Source of the DNA: Proteus vulgaris
Lineage (GTDB): Bacteria > Pseudomonadota > Gammaproteobacteria > Enterobacterales > Enterobacteriaceae
Assembly (NCBI RefSeq): GCF_023100685.1
Contig: NZ_CP090064.1
Coordinates: 186,001 to 250,000 of the forward strand
Length of the DNA: 64,000 nt
Direction: 5' to 3'
The notes under the pieces were generated by a model. That model made no database searches. It was not told the origin of the DNA and was given only the letters and a program-made list of their open reading frames with translations. A program made the translations under genes and the position numbers. Shown here piece by piece: positions 9,287 through 19,193 of this stretch (positions within the stretch are counted from its first letter, which is position 1; each line of letters opens with the position of its first letter).

Positions 9287-10180
9287 TTAGTTAGGTAAAG
9301 ACTGAGTTCGGTATTGAACTGGACTCAGTCCTTTTAATTTTATCTTGATCCGTTCCGTATTGTAATACTTGATATATTCATGAAGTTCTTCTTCTAGTTC
9401 ATCCAAATCTCTAAATTGCTTTGTATAAAAACATTCTGTTTTTAATATGCCAAAAAAATTCTCTATTACTGCATTGTCTAAACAATTTCCTTTTCGTGAC
9501 ATACTTTGAGTAATGCCTTGTTTCTTAAGGCTATTGTGATAACGGCTCATTTGGTATTGCCATCCTTGATCTGAGTGCAGTATAAGCTCGCCTCCCTGAG
9601 TCAATTTTGAAAAGGCTTGGGTAAGCATCTGTTCAATCATGTTGTAATGAGGACGTCTAGCTATTTGATAGGAAACAATTTCTTGATTAAATAAGTCAAG
9701 AATAGGCGAAAGATAAAGCTTTTCACCTTTTACCTTAAATTCGGTGACATCGGTAACCCATTTTTCATTGGGCTTGCTGGCATGAAAATTTCTTTTGAGA
9801 TGATTATCAGCAATTCGGCCTAATTGACCTTTATAAGAATGATATTTTTTAGGTCTTACAACTGATTTTAATCCTTGAGCCTGCATTAATCGTTGTACTT
9901 TTTTATGATTAATAACGGCTTCATTTCGCAGTACAGCAGTGATCCTTCGATAACCATATCGACCTTTATGTTGATGATAAATAGTCCTTATTTTATCTTT
10001 TAATAATTTATCTTTTGAGTTATTACTATTTTTTTGATGGTAATAAAACGTACTTTTTGATAAGGAAAGGGCACGTAATAAAACCAAAATAGGATAAATC
10101 ATTTTTAGTTGATTAACGACCGCAACACGTTGTTTTACCGTCGTTTTGTTTCCTGCAATTCTTGTAACTTTTTTAAGCAA
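9287..10180 (-). CDS. IS3-family transposase OrfB (catalytic part)
   Basis: DDE integrase-core protein. The catalytic residues are D144 (VTDVTEF), D204 (HSDQGWQY) and E240 (ENFFGILKTE), with the family's 35-residue D-E spacing. The N-terminal part holds the HTH_21 region (KGRYGYRRI). The frame opens with a TTG that is not a credible independent start. It should instead be made as an OrfAB fusion by -1 slippage on A6G (10174 down to 10168), where orfA codons AAA-AAG can re-pair as AAA-AAA. No internal stop or frameshift is seen. Confidence 0.93.
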   Translation of the reverse strand: MLKKVTRIAGNKTTVKQRVAVVNQLKMIYPILVLLRALSLSKSTFYYHQKNSNNSKDKLLKDKIRTIYHQHKGRYGYRRITAVLRNEAVINHKKVQRLMQAQGLKSVVRPKKYHSYKGQLGRIADNHLKRNFHASKPNEKWVTDVTEFKVKGEKLYLSPILDLFNQEIVSYQIARRPHYNMIEQMLTQAFSKLTQGGELILHSDQGWQYQMSRYHNSLKKQGITQSMSRKGNCLDNAVIENFFGILKTECFYTKQFRDLDELEEELHEYIKYYNTERIKIKLKGLSPVQYRTQSLPN

Positions 10181-10629
10181 GCATTCTCAGCACGTAAATA
10201 CTCGAGTTCCTTTAAAAGTTCTTTAACCGATTTATCTTTGTCATTTTTAGGTAATTCTGTTTTCTTTTTAGTCAATGTAGGTATTCCTTTTTTCTTGGGA
10301 GCTAATGCTTTAATACCATGAATATCCATAATATTTTTCCATTCCCATAGAGTTGTAAAGGTTGGAATATTAAAAAGAGCGGCGGCTTCTCTGATAGAGA
10401 GCGAATGTTTTGCCATGTGAGACAATATATGCATTTTTAGCTCAAGAGAATAGATTGCTTTGGATTTTCGAGGCTTAATCCCCTCAATACCATGCAATTG
10501 ATAAGCGGAGCACCAGTGACGAACCTGAGAAGTATCAATAGAAAAATGCTTAGCCGTTGATAGAAAACCATTGCCTTCGAGATAAAAATTAATCACATTT
10601 AGTTTAAAATCAAGAGAATATTTAGCCAT
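10135..10629 (-). CDS. IS3-family transposase OrfA (DNA-binding part)
   Basis: A 164 aa protein with helix-turn-helix segments (FLSTAKHFSIDTSQVRHWCSAY and SIREAAALFNIPTFTTLWEWK). A charged leucine-zipper-like tail (VKELLKELEYLRAENACLKKL) is typical of IS150-type OrfA. The frame extends 15 bases upstream to 10644, but the ATG at 10629 fits the usual MAKYSLDFKL start. It overlaps orfB by 46 bases, including the slippery heptamer. Confidence 0.9.
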   Translation of the reverse strand: MAKYSLDFKLNVINFYLEGNGFLSTAKHFSIDTSQVRHWCSAYQLHGIEGIKPRKSKAIYSLELKMHILSHMAKHSLSIREAAALFNIPTFTTLWEWKNIMDIHGIKALAPKKKGIPTLTKKKTELPKNDKDKSVKELLKELEYLRAENACLKKLQELQETKRR

Positions 10630-10739
10630 AGAAAAACACCCCAAAGTTGGTGTCCAACTTTTGGGGTGCAGTTCATAATAAAGAGGGTTTTTAAATCAGT
10701 TAATCAAACAATTTATGATCACATTTTTATCGAATGAGC

Positions 10740-11960
10740 TTACTTACTTTTTTTCGGCTCTTCAAAGATGACTGAATCTTTTTTCAGTGTCATTAATAAA
10801 GCATCTTTACGCACTTTAGCCGACTCTTCAGATTTTTTCTGTTTATCCAAGACATCAGCAAGCCACGCAAAGTCATGAACATCAGGACGCTGTTTCAACG
10901 CATTACGAAATGCCGTTTCTGCTTGTACCCATTGCCCTTGCTGCATGGCTATTTGACCTAATGTACTGTTGAGCAATGGTGTAGGACCATGTTGCTTAAT
11001 CAGTGTATTTAGTACTTTTAAAATCACATTAGCATCTGTATTTTTTAAACGTGGCAATAGTAAGATCAAGCGTTCATCATACTGACGTTTGATCCCTTCT
11101 AAAATGATCGTTTGAGCAGTAACAGGATCGTTGCACTCAATAAGATGTTCAGCTAAAACAACACGTAATGCATTATCATGATGTACTTTACGTGGTTGTG
11201 CTTTCCACCAATTTTTTAGCCCATCACAGCCACTTTCGGACATTTTTTGTCCCATAATGCCAATGTAGGCTTTTTGGCGTAATTGCTCTAATTCATCATC
11301 TGTATGCAACGCAATTTTTTGCATTGATGGGATGATATCAAGCAATGCTTGCCAAGCAGCGGTTCGGGTATAAGCCGTTTCAGCTAAACGTAAAACCTCA
11401 GGATGGCGAGGTGCTTGATTTAATAATTCATCAACCCCAGTACGTGCCGCATGATTTTCATTTTGCGCTAATAAAATACGCACCCGTGTAATATCAACTG
11501 GGAGTTGATTGGTATCGGCAAGTTCAGCTGCTCGTTCAAGGTGTTGCTGAACTCGGAATTCATCACCACGCTGTTGTGCAGCTTCTGCTGCTAATAGGTA
11601 GTTTACAACTGGCTGTTCTGCATAGTCTGCGTTGCGACTCATCAGTTTTTCAACTTCTTTAAAGTCGCCTTCTGCTAATTTCATTAACGCCATACTCGTT
11701 TGTTTACGAGCACGATTACGTTTACGGAAAGAAAACCAACTATAGGCTTTTGAACCTGTACCAATAAAACGGCGATAACTCCAACCAATTAGTAACAGTG
11801 CTAATTGCAGTAAAACAAACATAATGACAAGGCTGGTCACACTGGTTTCAATATCCCAATCATCCGTTTGTATAAGCACATAACCTTGATGGCCTGCCAA
11901 TAGTGGACCAAAAATGATGCCAGCAATAAGCACCACAAAAAGGAGTAGTATTTTTAACAT
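10740..11960 (-). CDS. hemY: HemY, heme-biosynthesis-associated membrane TPR protein
   Basis: A 406 aa inner-membrane protein of the enterobacterial HemY_N/TPR type (not the Gram-positive protoporphyrinogen oxidase of the same name). Two N-terminal hydrophobic segments (about 1-25 and 42-62) are followed by the conserved RRFIGTGSKAYSWFSFRKRNRARKQT-like patch and helical TPR-like repeats to residue 385. It is the last gene of hemCDXY, four bases after hemX. Its exact role is unsettled; it is thought to coordinate late heme-pathway steps. Confidence 0.93.
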   Translation of the reverse strand: MLKILLLFVVLIAGIIFGPLLAGHQGYVLIQTDDWDIETSVTSLVIMFVLLQLALLLIGWSYRRFIGTGSKAYSWFSFRKRNRARKQTSMALMKLAEGDFKEVEKLMSRNADYAEQPVVNYLLAAEAAQQRGDEFRVQQHLERAAELADTNQLPVDITRVRILLAQNENHAARTGVDELLNQAPRHPEVLRLAETAYTRTAAWQALLDIIPSMQKIALHTDDELEQLRQKAYIGIMGQKMSESGCDGLKNWWKAQPRKVHHDNALRVVLAEHLIECNDPVTAQTIILEGIKRQYDERLILLLPRLKNTDANVILKVLNTLIKQHGPTPLLNSTLGQIAMQQGQWVQAETAFRNALKQRPDVHDFAWLADVLDKQKKSEESAKVRKDALLMTLKKDSVIFEEPKKSK

Positions 11961-11964
11961 AAGC

Positions 11965-13230
11965 TTATTCTCCTTGTTGTGTTACTGCTGTATCAGCCGT
12001 TGCGCTATCAGCTGCGGCATCTTGTACGCTTTTCGATGTACTATCAGCTTCTACGGCTTGAGCATCTTGGGCTTCAACAGCTTGCACTTCAGTTACTTGT
12101 GGCTCTGCATACTCATTTTGTGTCAGTAGATTGCGGATTTGTTTTTCTACACGCTTTTCTAGCAATATCGGGCTTTTCAATTCTGACGGCATTGCAAGCG
12201 TAATAGGTTGCTTCTCTAATTCAGATACCGTATCTAAAAATGCGGTTGTACTTGGATCAGAGGTATCAAAATAAGCACGAACCCAAGTGGATACTGCTTC
12301 AAGCGATTGCTGGTAGATCTCAGTCTGATGGCGAGGAACAGCTTGGGAAGCAATTAATAAACGTGAACGAATATTCTCACGTAAATAGATATCTTGGTTG
12401 GGTGCTAATAAAGGAACGGCTTCAGTATCTCGACGACGGATAGTAATGAAGTCATCCATAAAGCTTTTCCAGCTTTTACTTAGGTTTTGTTTCCAATCTG
12501 ACAGCGAACCTGAAATAGTTTCGTCATCTTTATCCATTGGTGAGCCATTACGCTCAAGATCTGCTAAACGCAGATTATCAACCTGATTAGCTAATTGATT
12601 TATCTGTAAGATAGTGCCGTCGTTATCAATCTTGGTTAATGCGGCTAAACTACTGATATCTTCATTAATAGCACGACGAATTTCAAGTAAACTTGGATCG
12701 TTCATTTCTGCCAAGCTACTATCCGCACCTTTTAGTAAACTTACTGCGGTCACCACATCTTGGTCATTCCATAACTTACGACCCGCCATTTTAACCATAA
12801 AATCGGCTTGCGCTAATAGCCAACTTTTCACATCTGCACTGGAAATAGCGGCAAAACGTGTTTGTAGATCTTGAATTTGACGCTCTGTTGTTTGGCGCTC
12901 GTTTTGTAATTTATCGATAGTCTGTTTTTGTGAGTTAAACATGCTATCAATATTGTCAAAGCGTTGTTGATAAGTATTTTGGAGTTGTTGTAATTGGGCA
13001 AGCTCAGATTTGAGTGATTGATTTTCTACACTCAGCTTTGATGCTTGTTGATTGGTGTAATAGTAAAGGCTACCACCGATTGCCAAAATAACAAGGATAG
13101 CAACAGCACTTCCAATTAGACCTGAGCGCTTGTTATTAACAGGTTTGACTTCCTGATAGCGGACATTCTCATCAGCTTTAGCTGCATCTTTTGGCAAGTC
13201 ATTATCATTTGTATTTTTCTGTTCCGTCAT
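11965..13230 (-). CDS. hemX: HemX, putative uroporphyrinogen-III C-methyltransferase-like membrane protein
   Basis: A 421 aa bitopic inner-membrane protein: about 35 polar N-terminal residues, one transmembrane helix ([23 protein letters not shown], about 36-58), a coiled-coil (about 65-130) and a globular periplasmic region. The family is annotated as a uroporphyrinogen methyltransferase, but no SAM-binding methylase fold is visible, so that activity is doubtful. The last 45 residues are an Ala/Glu/Gln/Asp-rich low-complexity tail. Third gene of the operon. Confidence 0.92.
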   Translation of the reverse strand: MTEQKNTNDNDLPKDAAKADENVRYQEVKPVNNKRSGLIGSAVAILVILAIGGSLYYYTNQQASKLSVENQSLKSELAQLQQLQNTYQQRFDNIDSMFNSQKQTIDKLQNERQTTERQIQDLQTRFAAISSADVKSWLLAQADFMVKMAGRKLWNDQDVVTAVSLLKGADSSLAEMNDPSLLEIRRAINEDISSLAALTKIDNDGTILQINQLANQVDNLRLADLERNGSPMDKDDETISGSLSDWKQNLSKSWKSFMDDFITIRRRDTEAVPLLAPNQDIYLRENIRSRLLIASQAVPRHQTEIYQQSLEAVSTWVRAYFDTSDPSTTAFLDTVSELEKQPITLAMPSELKSPILLEKRVEKQIRNLLTQNEYAEPQVTEVQAVEAQDAQAVEADSTSKSVQDAAADSATADTAVTQQGE

Positions 13231-13250
13231 ATCGGCGTCTCATTTAGGTT

Positions 13251-13988
13251 CTATATTAATGCATGAAATAAAGCATCATTATTGGCACTTTCAGCAACGG
13301 TGACGGTTTCCCACCCTAATGTTTTTGCTATTGTTGCTAATCGTTCACTCACCACCAGTAAATGGCAGTTTAACAGCCATGCTTTCTTAGATTCAGCGAC
13401 CAGATCAAAGAGTTGTTGTAACATTTCACCGCTAGTGACAACAAGTGTATCAACCTGTGCTTTTTCCCACTGAAGCGCAAAATTGTCAGGGGAATAATTA
13501 ATAAATAGGCGTTGGTAACATTCGCATTCATCAATCATTGCACCTCGTTGGCGTAATGTTGTTGCAAGTAAGTCACGACCACCGTTACCTCTAAGCAGTA
13601 AGATCTGTTTATTTTTCACCAGATTGAGTGTAGGAAGCGCGAGAAGATCTTCGCTAGTTTCTCCTTGCTCAGGATAGTGAATAGAAAGACCGCTTAAATG
13701 TTGGAAATCCTTTGCTGTGCTTTGACCTATTCCATAATAGGATAGCGTATCTGGCCATGATTGTTGTAATTGATTCAGTTGCCTGTTTGCGTATGACACC
13801 GCATTTTTAGAAAGTAAAAAAACACAATCACCCGCCTTTAATCCTTTTAGTTTAGCATCTAATAAAGGAAGCTCACGACCTGCGGTGATCTCTATTAAAG
13901 GTGCTTGAAATGCTGTTTTACCTGCATTAATTAAACGCTGGGTTAATGCTTTTCCAGCAGGATCAGGGCGAGTGACTAAAATACTCAT
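13251..13988 (-). CDS. hemD: Uroporphyrinogen-III synthase
   Basis: Cytosolic enzyme that cyclises hydroxymethylbilane with inversion of ring D to give uroporphyrinogen III, the branch point to heme, siroheme and B12. Its 245 aa match the two-domain HemD fold; the start [17 protein letters not shown] and the mid-region [11 protein letters not shown] are typical. Sequence conservation in this family is low, so the context (overlapping hemC by the ATGA arrangement, hemX downstream) carries much of the call. Confidence 0.94.
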   Translation of the reverse strand: MSILVTRPDPAGKALTQRLINAGKTAFQAPLIEITAGRELPLLDAKLKGLKAGDCVFLLSKNAVSYANRQLNQLQQSWPDTLSYYGIGQSTAKDFQHLSGLSIHYPEQGETSEDLLALPTLNLVKNKQILLLRGNGGRDLLATTLRQRGAMIDECECYQRLFINYSPDNFALQWEKAQVDTLVVTSGEMLQQLFDLVAESKKAWLLNCHLLVVSERLATIAKTLGWETVTVAESANNDALFHALI

Positions 13989-14926
13989 GCGGGTGCATTA
14001 CCCTGATATACCGCTGTTAGAATGGCTCTGGCACCTTTATCTAAAAGCTCTTCAGCCAGAGAAATACCTGCGGTTTCAGCTTCTTGTGGGGATACTAAAC
14101 GCTCACCACGTAAAATAGTTTCACCATCAGGTGAACCGACCAAAGCCCGTAACCAAATTTTGTTATCTTGCCAAATAGCGTAACTTCCAATTGGAACCTG
14201 GCAACCGCCTTCAAGGCGCGTATTCATTGCACGCTCTGCTTTAACACAAATTGCTGTTCGGGAATGATTGAGAGCATCTAATAACTGACGAGTATCATTG
14301 TCATCTAAACGACATTCAATACCCACAGCACCTTGTCCAACTGCAGGTAAAGATTGCTCTGCGGATAATGGTGTGCGGATACGTTCATTTAGACCAAGGC
14401 GTTTTAAGCCTGCAACAGCAAGAATAATAGCATCGTAATCGCCGTTATCTAATTTGTTTAAGCGGGTGCCAACATTACCTCGTAAATCACGAATAATCAG
14501 GTCAGGGCGTTGTGCTTTTAATTGACATTGGCGGCGTAAACTTGATGTGCCTACAATGCTACCTGCTGGGAGTTGCTCTAATGAATCATAATGGTTAGAA
14601 ACAAAGGCATCTCGAGGATCTTCGCGTTCACAAATTGTCACTAATCCTAGACCTTCAGGAAAATCAATCGGAACATCTTTCATAGAATGAACGGCGATAT
14701 CTGCGCGTGATCCAAGTAGAGCAAGTTCTAATTCTTTTACAAAGAGCCCTTTACCACCCACTTTAGCTAAAGGTGTATCTAAAATGATGTCACCTTTAGT
14801 GACCATCGGTATTAATTCGACGACTAAACCTGGATGAGCAAGTTGTAGTTGTTCTTTCACATAGAGCGCCTGCCACATAGCAAGAGGGCTTTGGCGGGTA
14901 GCAATACGGATGGTACTTTTTGACAT
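13985..14926 (-). CDS. hemC: Porphobilinogen deaminase (hydroxymethylbilane synthase)
   Basis: Condenses four porphobilinogens to hydroxymethylbilane. The start [15 protein letters not shown] and the block [12 protein letters not shown] are classical. C242 in EGGCQVPIG is the attachment site for the dipyrromethane cofactor, at the same position as in E. coli; length is 313 aa. First gene of hemCDXY, transcribed away from cyaA across a 1-kb gap. Only a weak ribosome-binding sequence (GGAAGAG) precedes the ATG. Confidence 0.98.
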   Translation of the reverse strand: MSKSTIRIATRQSPLAMWQALYVKEQLQLAHPGLVVELIPMVTKGDIILDTPLAKVGGKGLFVKELELALLGSRADIAVHSMKDVPIDFPEGLGLVTICEREDPRDAFVSNHYDSLEQLPAGSIVGTSSLRRQCQLKAQRPDLIIRDLRGNVGTRLNKLDNGDYDAIILAVAGLKRLGLNERIRTPLSAEQSLPAVGQGAVGIECRLDDNDTRQLLDALNHSRTAICVKAERAMNTRLEGGCQVPIGSYAIWQDNKIWLRALVGSPDGETILRGERLVSPQEAETAGISLAEELLDKGARAILTAVYQGNAPA

Positions 14927-15777
14927 AATAGTATTATCTCTTCCGAGCGATTAGCGATATTTTTGTTTAGAAATAAGGCATTGTTTTAACACTTTAAGGC
15001 TCAATTTTCCAGTTAAGGCGCTTTGAGTCGTGATAACAATGAAAGAAATAGAGGGTTAATCGAAAAAGAAAAAAAGAAAAAGGAAATAAAAAATAAGTAA
15101 AATAGTGATCTACTACGATGAATTTATTTATTTTCTGAGTTTTATTCTTTTTATATCTATATAAAGAGTGTGGTTGTTTACAAAAATAAAACATTGATCC
15201 ATTTTTGTTAACAATTGGTTGTTGGTAAATAAGATAAATGTAATACCTAATCTGAACACATTGATAAAACAACCATTATTTTAGATAACGTTTTTTTGGT
15301 AATTATTTTTTCATATATAAATATACGATAAAATTTAACAAAAATATTATTAAATAAAAATAAGCGAAATAATAAAAAATAAAAAAATAAATTAAAATTT
15401 AAAGTAAATAAATATTTAATGAACATAAAACATTTATTTAAATATTATTATTTTAATACTAAAAAATATTTCATTATTTGAATGTAAAAATAAAAAAAAC
15501 AACAAGAAAAATAAAAATATATATTTATCAAGTGGTTATTTTTATTTTCATTTTTTTAGTCATTTTCTAAGTTTTGTCAGTATTTATTTTGTTGTTCATC
15601 ATCAAGTAAGCAGGGGTTTTTGTAGGTTAAATGGTGGATTGAGATATTTTTATTATCATTTTTTTCACAAATAAAATGATTTATCTATATGATTATAAAC
15701 ATATTAATATTGAAGCTTTACACGATTAAGCCCTTAAATATCGTTTTTAGATCTTGGTGCTATATTTTGAGTTCCTC
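14927..15777. other. AT-rich hemC-cyaA intergenic region
   Basis: About 850 bases of very AT-rich DNA, rich in A and T runs, between the divergent hemC and cyaA. A 92-codon frame on the minus strand (14994-15272) is a low-complexity Phe/Tyr/Lys string and not convincing as a gene. The hemC promoter should lie near the left end. Nothing else specific can be identified. Confidence 0.6.
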
Positions 15778-15813
15778 TTTACGCCTTGCGCTCAAGGTGT
15801 TAAATTGATCACG
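15778..15813 (+). promoter_or_regulatory. cyaA promoter with overlapping CRP operator
   Basis: TTTACG (15778-15783) and TAAATT (15801-15806) are 17 bases apart. A CRP half-site pair TGTTA-N6-TCACG at 15798-15813 covers the -10. The stretch GGTGTTAAATTGATCACG is the same arrangement known at E. coli cyaA P2, where cAMP-CRP represses cyaA. An additional extended -10 (TGCTATATT) lies at 15758-15766. Confidence 0.8.
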
Positions 15814-15924
15814 TTTCCGAGATTTTGTTAGTAAAGTTTTATCTATTAATAATGGATTAACTCAAGCTCGGTCACTTATAAACTCAGATTCTACTATCTT
15901 CTTAGTATTGTTCAGGCGAAACTC

Positions 15925-18519
15925 TTGTATCTTTATATTGAAACACTGAAGCAACGGCTGGATGCGATTAATCAACTCAGACTGGAACGAGCATTTGCAT
16001 CGATGTGTGATGTTTTTAAACAGGTCTATGGTTTAATTCCTGTTTTATTGCATTACCACCATCCTGAGTTACCCGGCTACCTACAAGGAAATGTTCCTCA
16101 CGGTACATGTTTCTTTGAACCTGATGACATGCAACGTCAATGGGCCAATAAGCTGATTAACGCATTATGTGATGAGCCAATGGAAGGGTACGCCAGCGGA
16201 GAGTTGCCAATTACTGGCATCTACTCGATGGGTAGCACTTCTTCTATTGGGCAAAGTCACTGCTCTGATATTGATATTTGGGTCTGCCATCAATCATGGC
16301 TGGATCAGGATGAGCGTGCGCTTTTACAACGCAAGTGCCAACTGATTGAACAGTGGGCTGGTGAGCTAGGCATTGACGTTACATTTTTCTTAATCGATGA
16401 AAATAGATTTCGCCATCATGCAAGCGGTAGCTTAGGTGGAGAAGATTGTGGTTCTACTCAACATATTCTTTTACTTGACGAATTTTACCGTACTGCGGTA
16501 CGTCTTGCAGGTAAACGCTTGCTATGGACGATGGTGCCAGTAGAAGAAGAACACCATTATGATGAATATGTTAACTCTCTTTATGCTCAGGGCGTATTAA
16601 CACCCAATGAGTGGTTAGATTTGGGGGGGTTAGGTGAACTTTCAGCCGAAGAGTATTTTGGTGCAAGTTTATGGCAGCTTTATAAAAGCGTTGATTCGCC
16701 ATATAAAGCGGTATTAAAAAGTATTTTATTAGAAGCTTATTCCGCGGATTATCCTAATGGAAAACTGCTGGCATTAGAGATGAAGCAACATCTTCACCGT
16801 GGTGAAATCGTCAATTACGGTTTAGATGCTTATTGTATGATGCTTGAGCGTGTTACGCGTTATTTAGTTTCTATCAATGATTTAACCCGCCTTGATCTTA
16901 TCCGTCGCTGTTTCTACCTAAAAGTGTGTGAAAAATTATCTAACGAAAAAACACAAAATGAATCCGAAGGTTGGAGACGACAAGTCTTATCTCAATTAGT
17001 GACTCAGTGGCAATGGGATAACGAACGGTTAACGATACTCGATACCCGTGATAGCTGGAAAATCGAGCGAGTACGTGATGCGCACAATGAACTATTAGAT
17101 ACGATGATGCAAAGCTATCGTAATCTTATCCGTTTTGCGCGTCGCAATAATTTGAGTGTCAGTGCAAGCCCACAAGATATTGGTGTATTAACACGTAAAC
17201 TTTATGCGGCATTCGAAGCATTGCCTGGTAAAGTAACACTGGTTAATCCGCAAATATCACCTGATTTATCAGAGTCACATTTAACCTTTATTTATGTACC
17301 ACAAGGCCGAGCAAATCGTAGCGGATGGTATTTATATAATCGTGCCCCTGATTTTGAAAATATCGTTGGGCATCAACCATTAGAATATAACCGCTACCTA
17401 AATAAATTAGTGGCGTGGTCTTATTTTAATGGGCTGTTAACAAAAGGATCTCGTGTTTATATTCATCAAGGGGATTCCTCTTGTGATGAAATTAAACTAC
17501 ATGAATTAGTCAGGGATATGTCGAGCCATTTCCCTATTCGTTTACCAGCTCCAACACCAAAAGCATTGTATAGCCCTTGCGAAATTAGACATCTAGCCAT
17601 TATTGTCAATTTGGAAACAGATCCAACAGAAAGTTTTTCTGATCAAGTGGTTCACTTTGATTTTAGAAAATTGGATGTTTTTAGCTTTGGTGAAAAAGAG
17701 CAATGTCTTATTGGTAGCATTGATTTGTTGTACCGCAACTCTTGGAATGAGGTAAGAACTCTTCATTTCAGTGGCACACAATCTATGTTGGAATCGTTAA
17801 AAACGATTTTAGGTAAAATGCACCAAGATGCGGCGCCACCGGCCTCTGTTGAAGTATTCTGCTATAGCCAACATCTACGTGGTTTAATTCGTACCCGCGT
17901 GCAACAGTTAGTATCAGAATGTATTGAGCTACGTTTATCAACGAATCGTTTAGAGCCGGGACGTTTTAAAGCTTTACGTATTGCTGGACAAACTTGGGGT
18001 TTATTTTTTGAGCGCCTAAATGTGTCGGTGCAAAAATTAGAAAATGCTATCGAGTTTTATGGTGCAATTTCATATAACAAACTTCATGGATTGCCTGTTA
18101 AGCTGGATAAAGATGCTCGTTATTTACCTGCGGTCATTGATGGTTTTGCGTGTGAAGGGATTATCCAGTTCTTCTTTGAAACTACAGAAGATAATAATGT
18201 CTTTAATATCTATATTTTAGATGAAGCAAATCGTGTCGAAATTTATTCCCATTGTGAAGGAAGCAAAGAAGAGTTAGTGAAAGATGTTAGCCGCTTTTAC
18301 TCTTCCTCTCATGATCGATTCACATATGGCTCAAGCTTTATTAATTTTAACTTGCCGCAGTTTTATCAAATTGTGAAAGTGGAAGGATCAACACAAGTGT
18401 TACCTTTTGCTGGCGGATCATTTGGTAAATTATCCGATCTAGGTAATAAAGAGGCTCAACCTGAGATGAATGTTGTTGCCCACGGATTTACAGATTATAA
18501 AGCTGTGCAACACTCTTAA
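15925..18519 (+). CDS. cyaA: Class I adenylate cyclase
   Basis: Makes cAMP from ATP; activity is stimulated by phosphorylated EIIA-Glc of the sugar PTS. The protein is 864 aa (E. coli 848). The N-terminal catalytic domain carries the nucleotidyltransferase motif [17 protein letters not shown] (103-119) with metal-binding D115 and D117; the C-terminal half is the glucose-regulatory domain. Translation starts at TTG (15925), giving [16 protein letters not shown], as in the weak UUG start of E. coli cyaA, and no good Shine-Dalgarno precedes it. Low expression is probably deliberate because excess cAMP is toxic. Confidence 0.98.
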   Translation: MYLYIETLKQRLDAINQLRLERAFASMCDVFKQVYGLIPVLLHYHHPELPGYLQGNVPHGTCFFEPDDMQRQWANKLINALCDEPMEGYASGELPITGIYSMGSTSSIGQSHCSDIDIWVCHQSWLDQDERALLQRKCQLIEQWAGELGIDVTFFLIDENRFRHHASGSLGGEDCGSTQHILLLDEFYRTAVRLAGKRLLWTMVPVEEEHHYDEYVNSLYAQGVLTPNEWLDLGGLGELSAEEYFGASLWQLYKSVDSPYKAVLKSILLEAYSADYPNGKLLALEMKQHLHRGEIVNYGLDAYCMMLERVTRYLVSINDLTRLDLIRRCFYLKVCEKLSNEKTQNESEGWRRQVLSQLVTQWQWDNERLTILDTRDSWKIERVRDAHNELLDTMMQSYRNLIRFARRNNLSVSASPQDIGVLTRKLYAAFEALPGKVTLVNPQISPDLSESHLTFIYVPQGRANRSGWYLYNRAPDFENIVGHQPLEYNRYLNKLVAWSYFNGLLTKGSRVYIHQGDSSCDEIKLHELVRDMSSHFPIRLPAPTPKALYSPCEIRHLAIIVNLETDPTESFSDQVVHFDFRKLDVFSFGEKEQCLIGSIDLLYRNSWNEVRTLHFSGTQSMLESLKTILGKMHQDAAPPASVEVFCYSQHLRGLIRTRVQQLVSECIELRLSTNRLEPGRFKALRIAGQTWGLFFERLNVSVQKLENAIEFYGAISYNKLHGLPVKLDKDARYLPAVIDGFACEGIIQFFFETTEDNNVFNIYILDEANRVEIYSHCEGSKEELVKDVSRFYSSSHDRFTYGSSFINFNLPQFYQIVKVEGSTQVLPFAGGSFGKLSDLGNKEAQPEMNVVAHGFTDYKAVQHS

Positions 18520-18539
18520 TTGAGTACAGGTCTATAAAC

Positions 18540-18570
18540 AATAATGGGAGCTTTGATAGCTCCCATTATT
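18540..18570. terminator. Bidirectional terminator between cyaA and cyaY
   Basis: A perfect 13-bp stem (AATAATGGGAGCT with AGCTCCCATTATT) and a five-base loop lie between the two convergent genes. Confidence 0.88.
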
Positions 18571-18587
18571 GTAATTAACTGGGTTTC

Positions 18588-18905
18588 TTAGAAAGAAAAC
18601 ACTTCCCCACTTTGTTCTGTTATTGCTTGTGCTAGCATGGTTAAAAATTCACCACCACTTCTATCACAAATCCATTGATCATCTTTCCAATCAAAGTGAT
18701 AACCACCAGAGCGTGTCGCTAACCAAATTTGATGAAACGCTTCCTGACGATTAATAATGATTTTGCTATTATTTTCAAAGGTTAATGTCATTACACCGCC
18801 ATTGATTTCACAATCAATATCTGCGTCACCTTCATAATTATCAATAGTTTGTTCTATTTCTGACAAGAGTTCGTCAGCTAATTGGTGAAATTCACTGTCG
18901 TTCAT
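18588..18905 (-). CDS. cyaY: Frataxin-like iron-binding protein CyaY
   Basis: Small cytosolic frataxin homologue that binds iron and modulates Fe-S cluster assembly by IscS. Conserved features are the acidic first helix with D/E residues, the [26 protein letters not shown] sheet (about 30-55) and the [12 protein letters not shown] segment. I use the second ATG (18905), since AGGAA is six bases upstream of it and the family starts MNDSEFH; this gives 105 aa. It is convergent with cyaA and divergent from lptM. Confidence 0.96.
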   Translation of the reverse strand: MNDSEFHQLADELLSEIEQTIDNYEGDADIDCEINGGVMTLTFENNSKIIINRQEAFHQIWLATRSGGYHFDWKDDQWICDRSGGEFLTMLAQAITEQSGEVFSF

Positions 18906-18984
18906 CTTCATTTCCTATTTGCTTTTCGAGATCTAACTGCGATTATAGAGGATATTAACCAAATAAATGACAGGCAGATTTCGA

Positions 18985-19152
18985 ATGAAAACGTATTTAC
19001 GTTGCACTCTTGCTATAATAACACTGATTTCTCTTTCGGGTTGTGGCTTGAAAGGCCCTCTTTATTTCCCTCCTGAAGATACTCAGGCAAAAATGACGCA
19101 GTCATCCCAGCCAACCCAGCAAGTTGAGAGCACCTCAACTCAGACCAATTAG
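18985..19152 (+). CDS. lptM: LPS-transport-associated lipoprotein LptM (YifL)
   Basis: A 55 aa lipoprotein with a short signal peptide and lipobox LSGC (Cys at about residue 20), followed by the family signature [10 protein letters not shown] and a Ser/Thr/Gln-rich tail. LptM is reported to help oxidative maturation of the LPS translocon LptD. An upstream ATG at 18967 would add six residues; the 18985 start gives the typical MKTYLRCTL signal. It precedes dapF as in E. coli. Confidence 0.93.
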   Translation: MKTYLRCTLAIITLISLSGCGLKGPLYFPPEDTQAKMTQSSQPTQQVESTSTQTN

Positions 19153-19193
19153 TCAATCTTAGAAACGGTAATTTCGTTTCAGGCAGGGGCAAG

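Larger units (their letters stand above)
9255..10675 (-). mobile_element. IS3-family (IS150-like) insertion sequence, complete
   Basis: A 1,421-bp element bounded by imperfect inverted repeats beginning TGAACTG at both ends (18 of the outer 25 bases match) and flanked by a 4-base direct repeat TAAT (9251-9254 and 10676-10679). It carries overlapping orfA and orfB in the -1 arrangement, with an A6G slippery site and an intact DDE triad, so it looks potentially active. The group is judged from protein features and termini of the TGnACTGaCCCC type seen in IS150. Confidence 0.93.
9239..10692. terminator. Bidirectional terminator split by an insertion sequence
   Basis: The left arm AAAAACCCTC (9239-9248) and right arm GAGGGTTTTT (10683-10692) are perfect complements. 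Removing the IS and one copy of its target duplication rebuilds a 10-bp stem with a nine-base loop (AATAATAAA) between the small membrane-protein gene and hemY. The arms are now 1.4 kb apart, so folding as a terminator is unlikely. Confidence 0.8.

Noticed and set aside
14994..15272. 92-codon minus-strand frame in the hemC-cyaA spacer
   Set aside because: Low-complexity Phe/Tyr/Lys sequence of the kind AT-rich DNA gives by chance; no ribosome-binding site.
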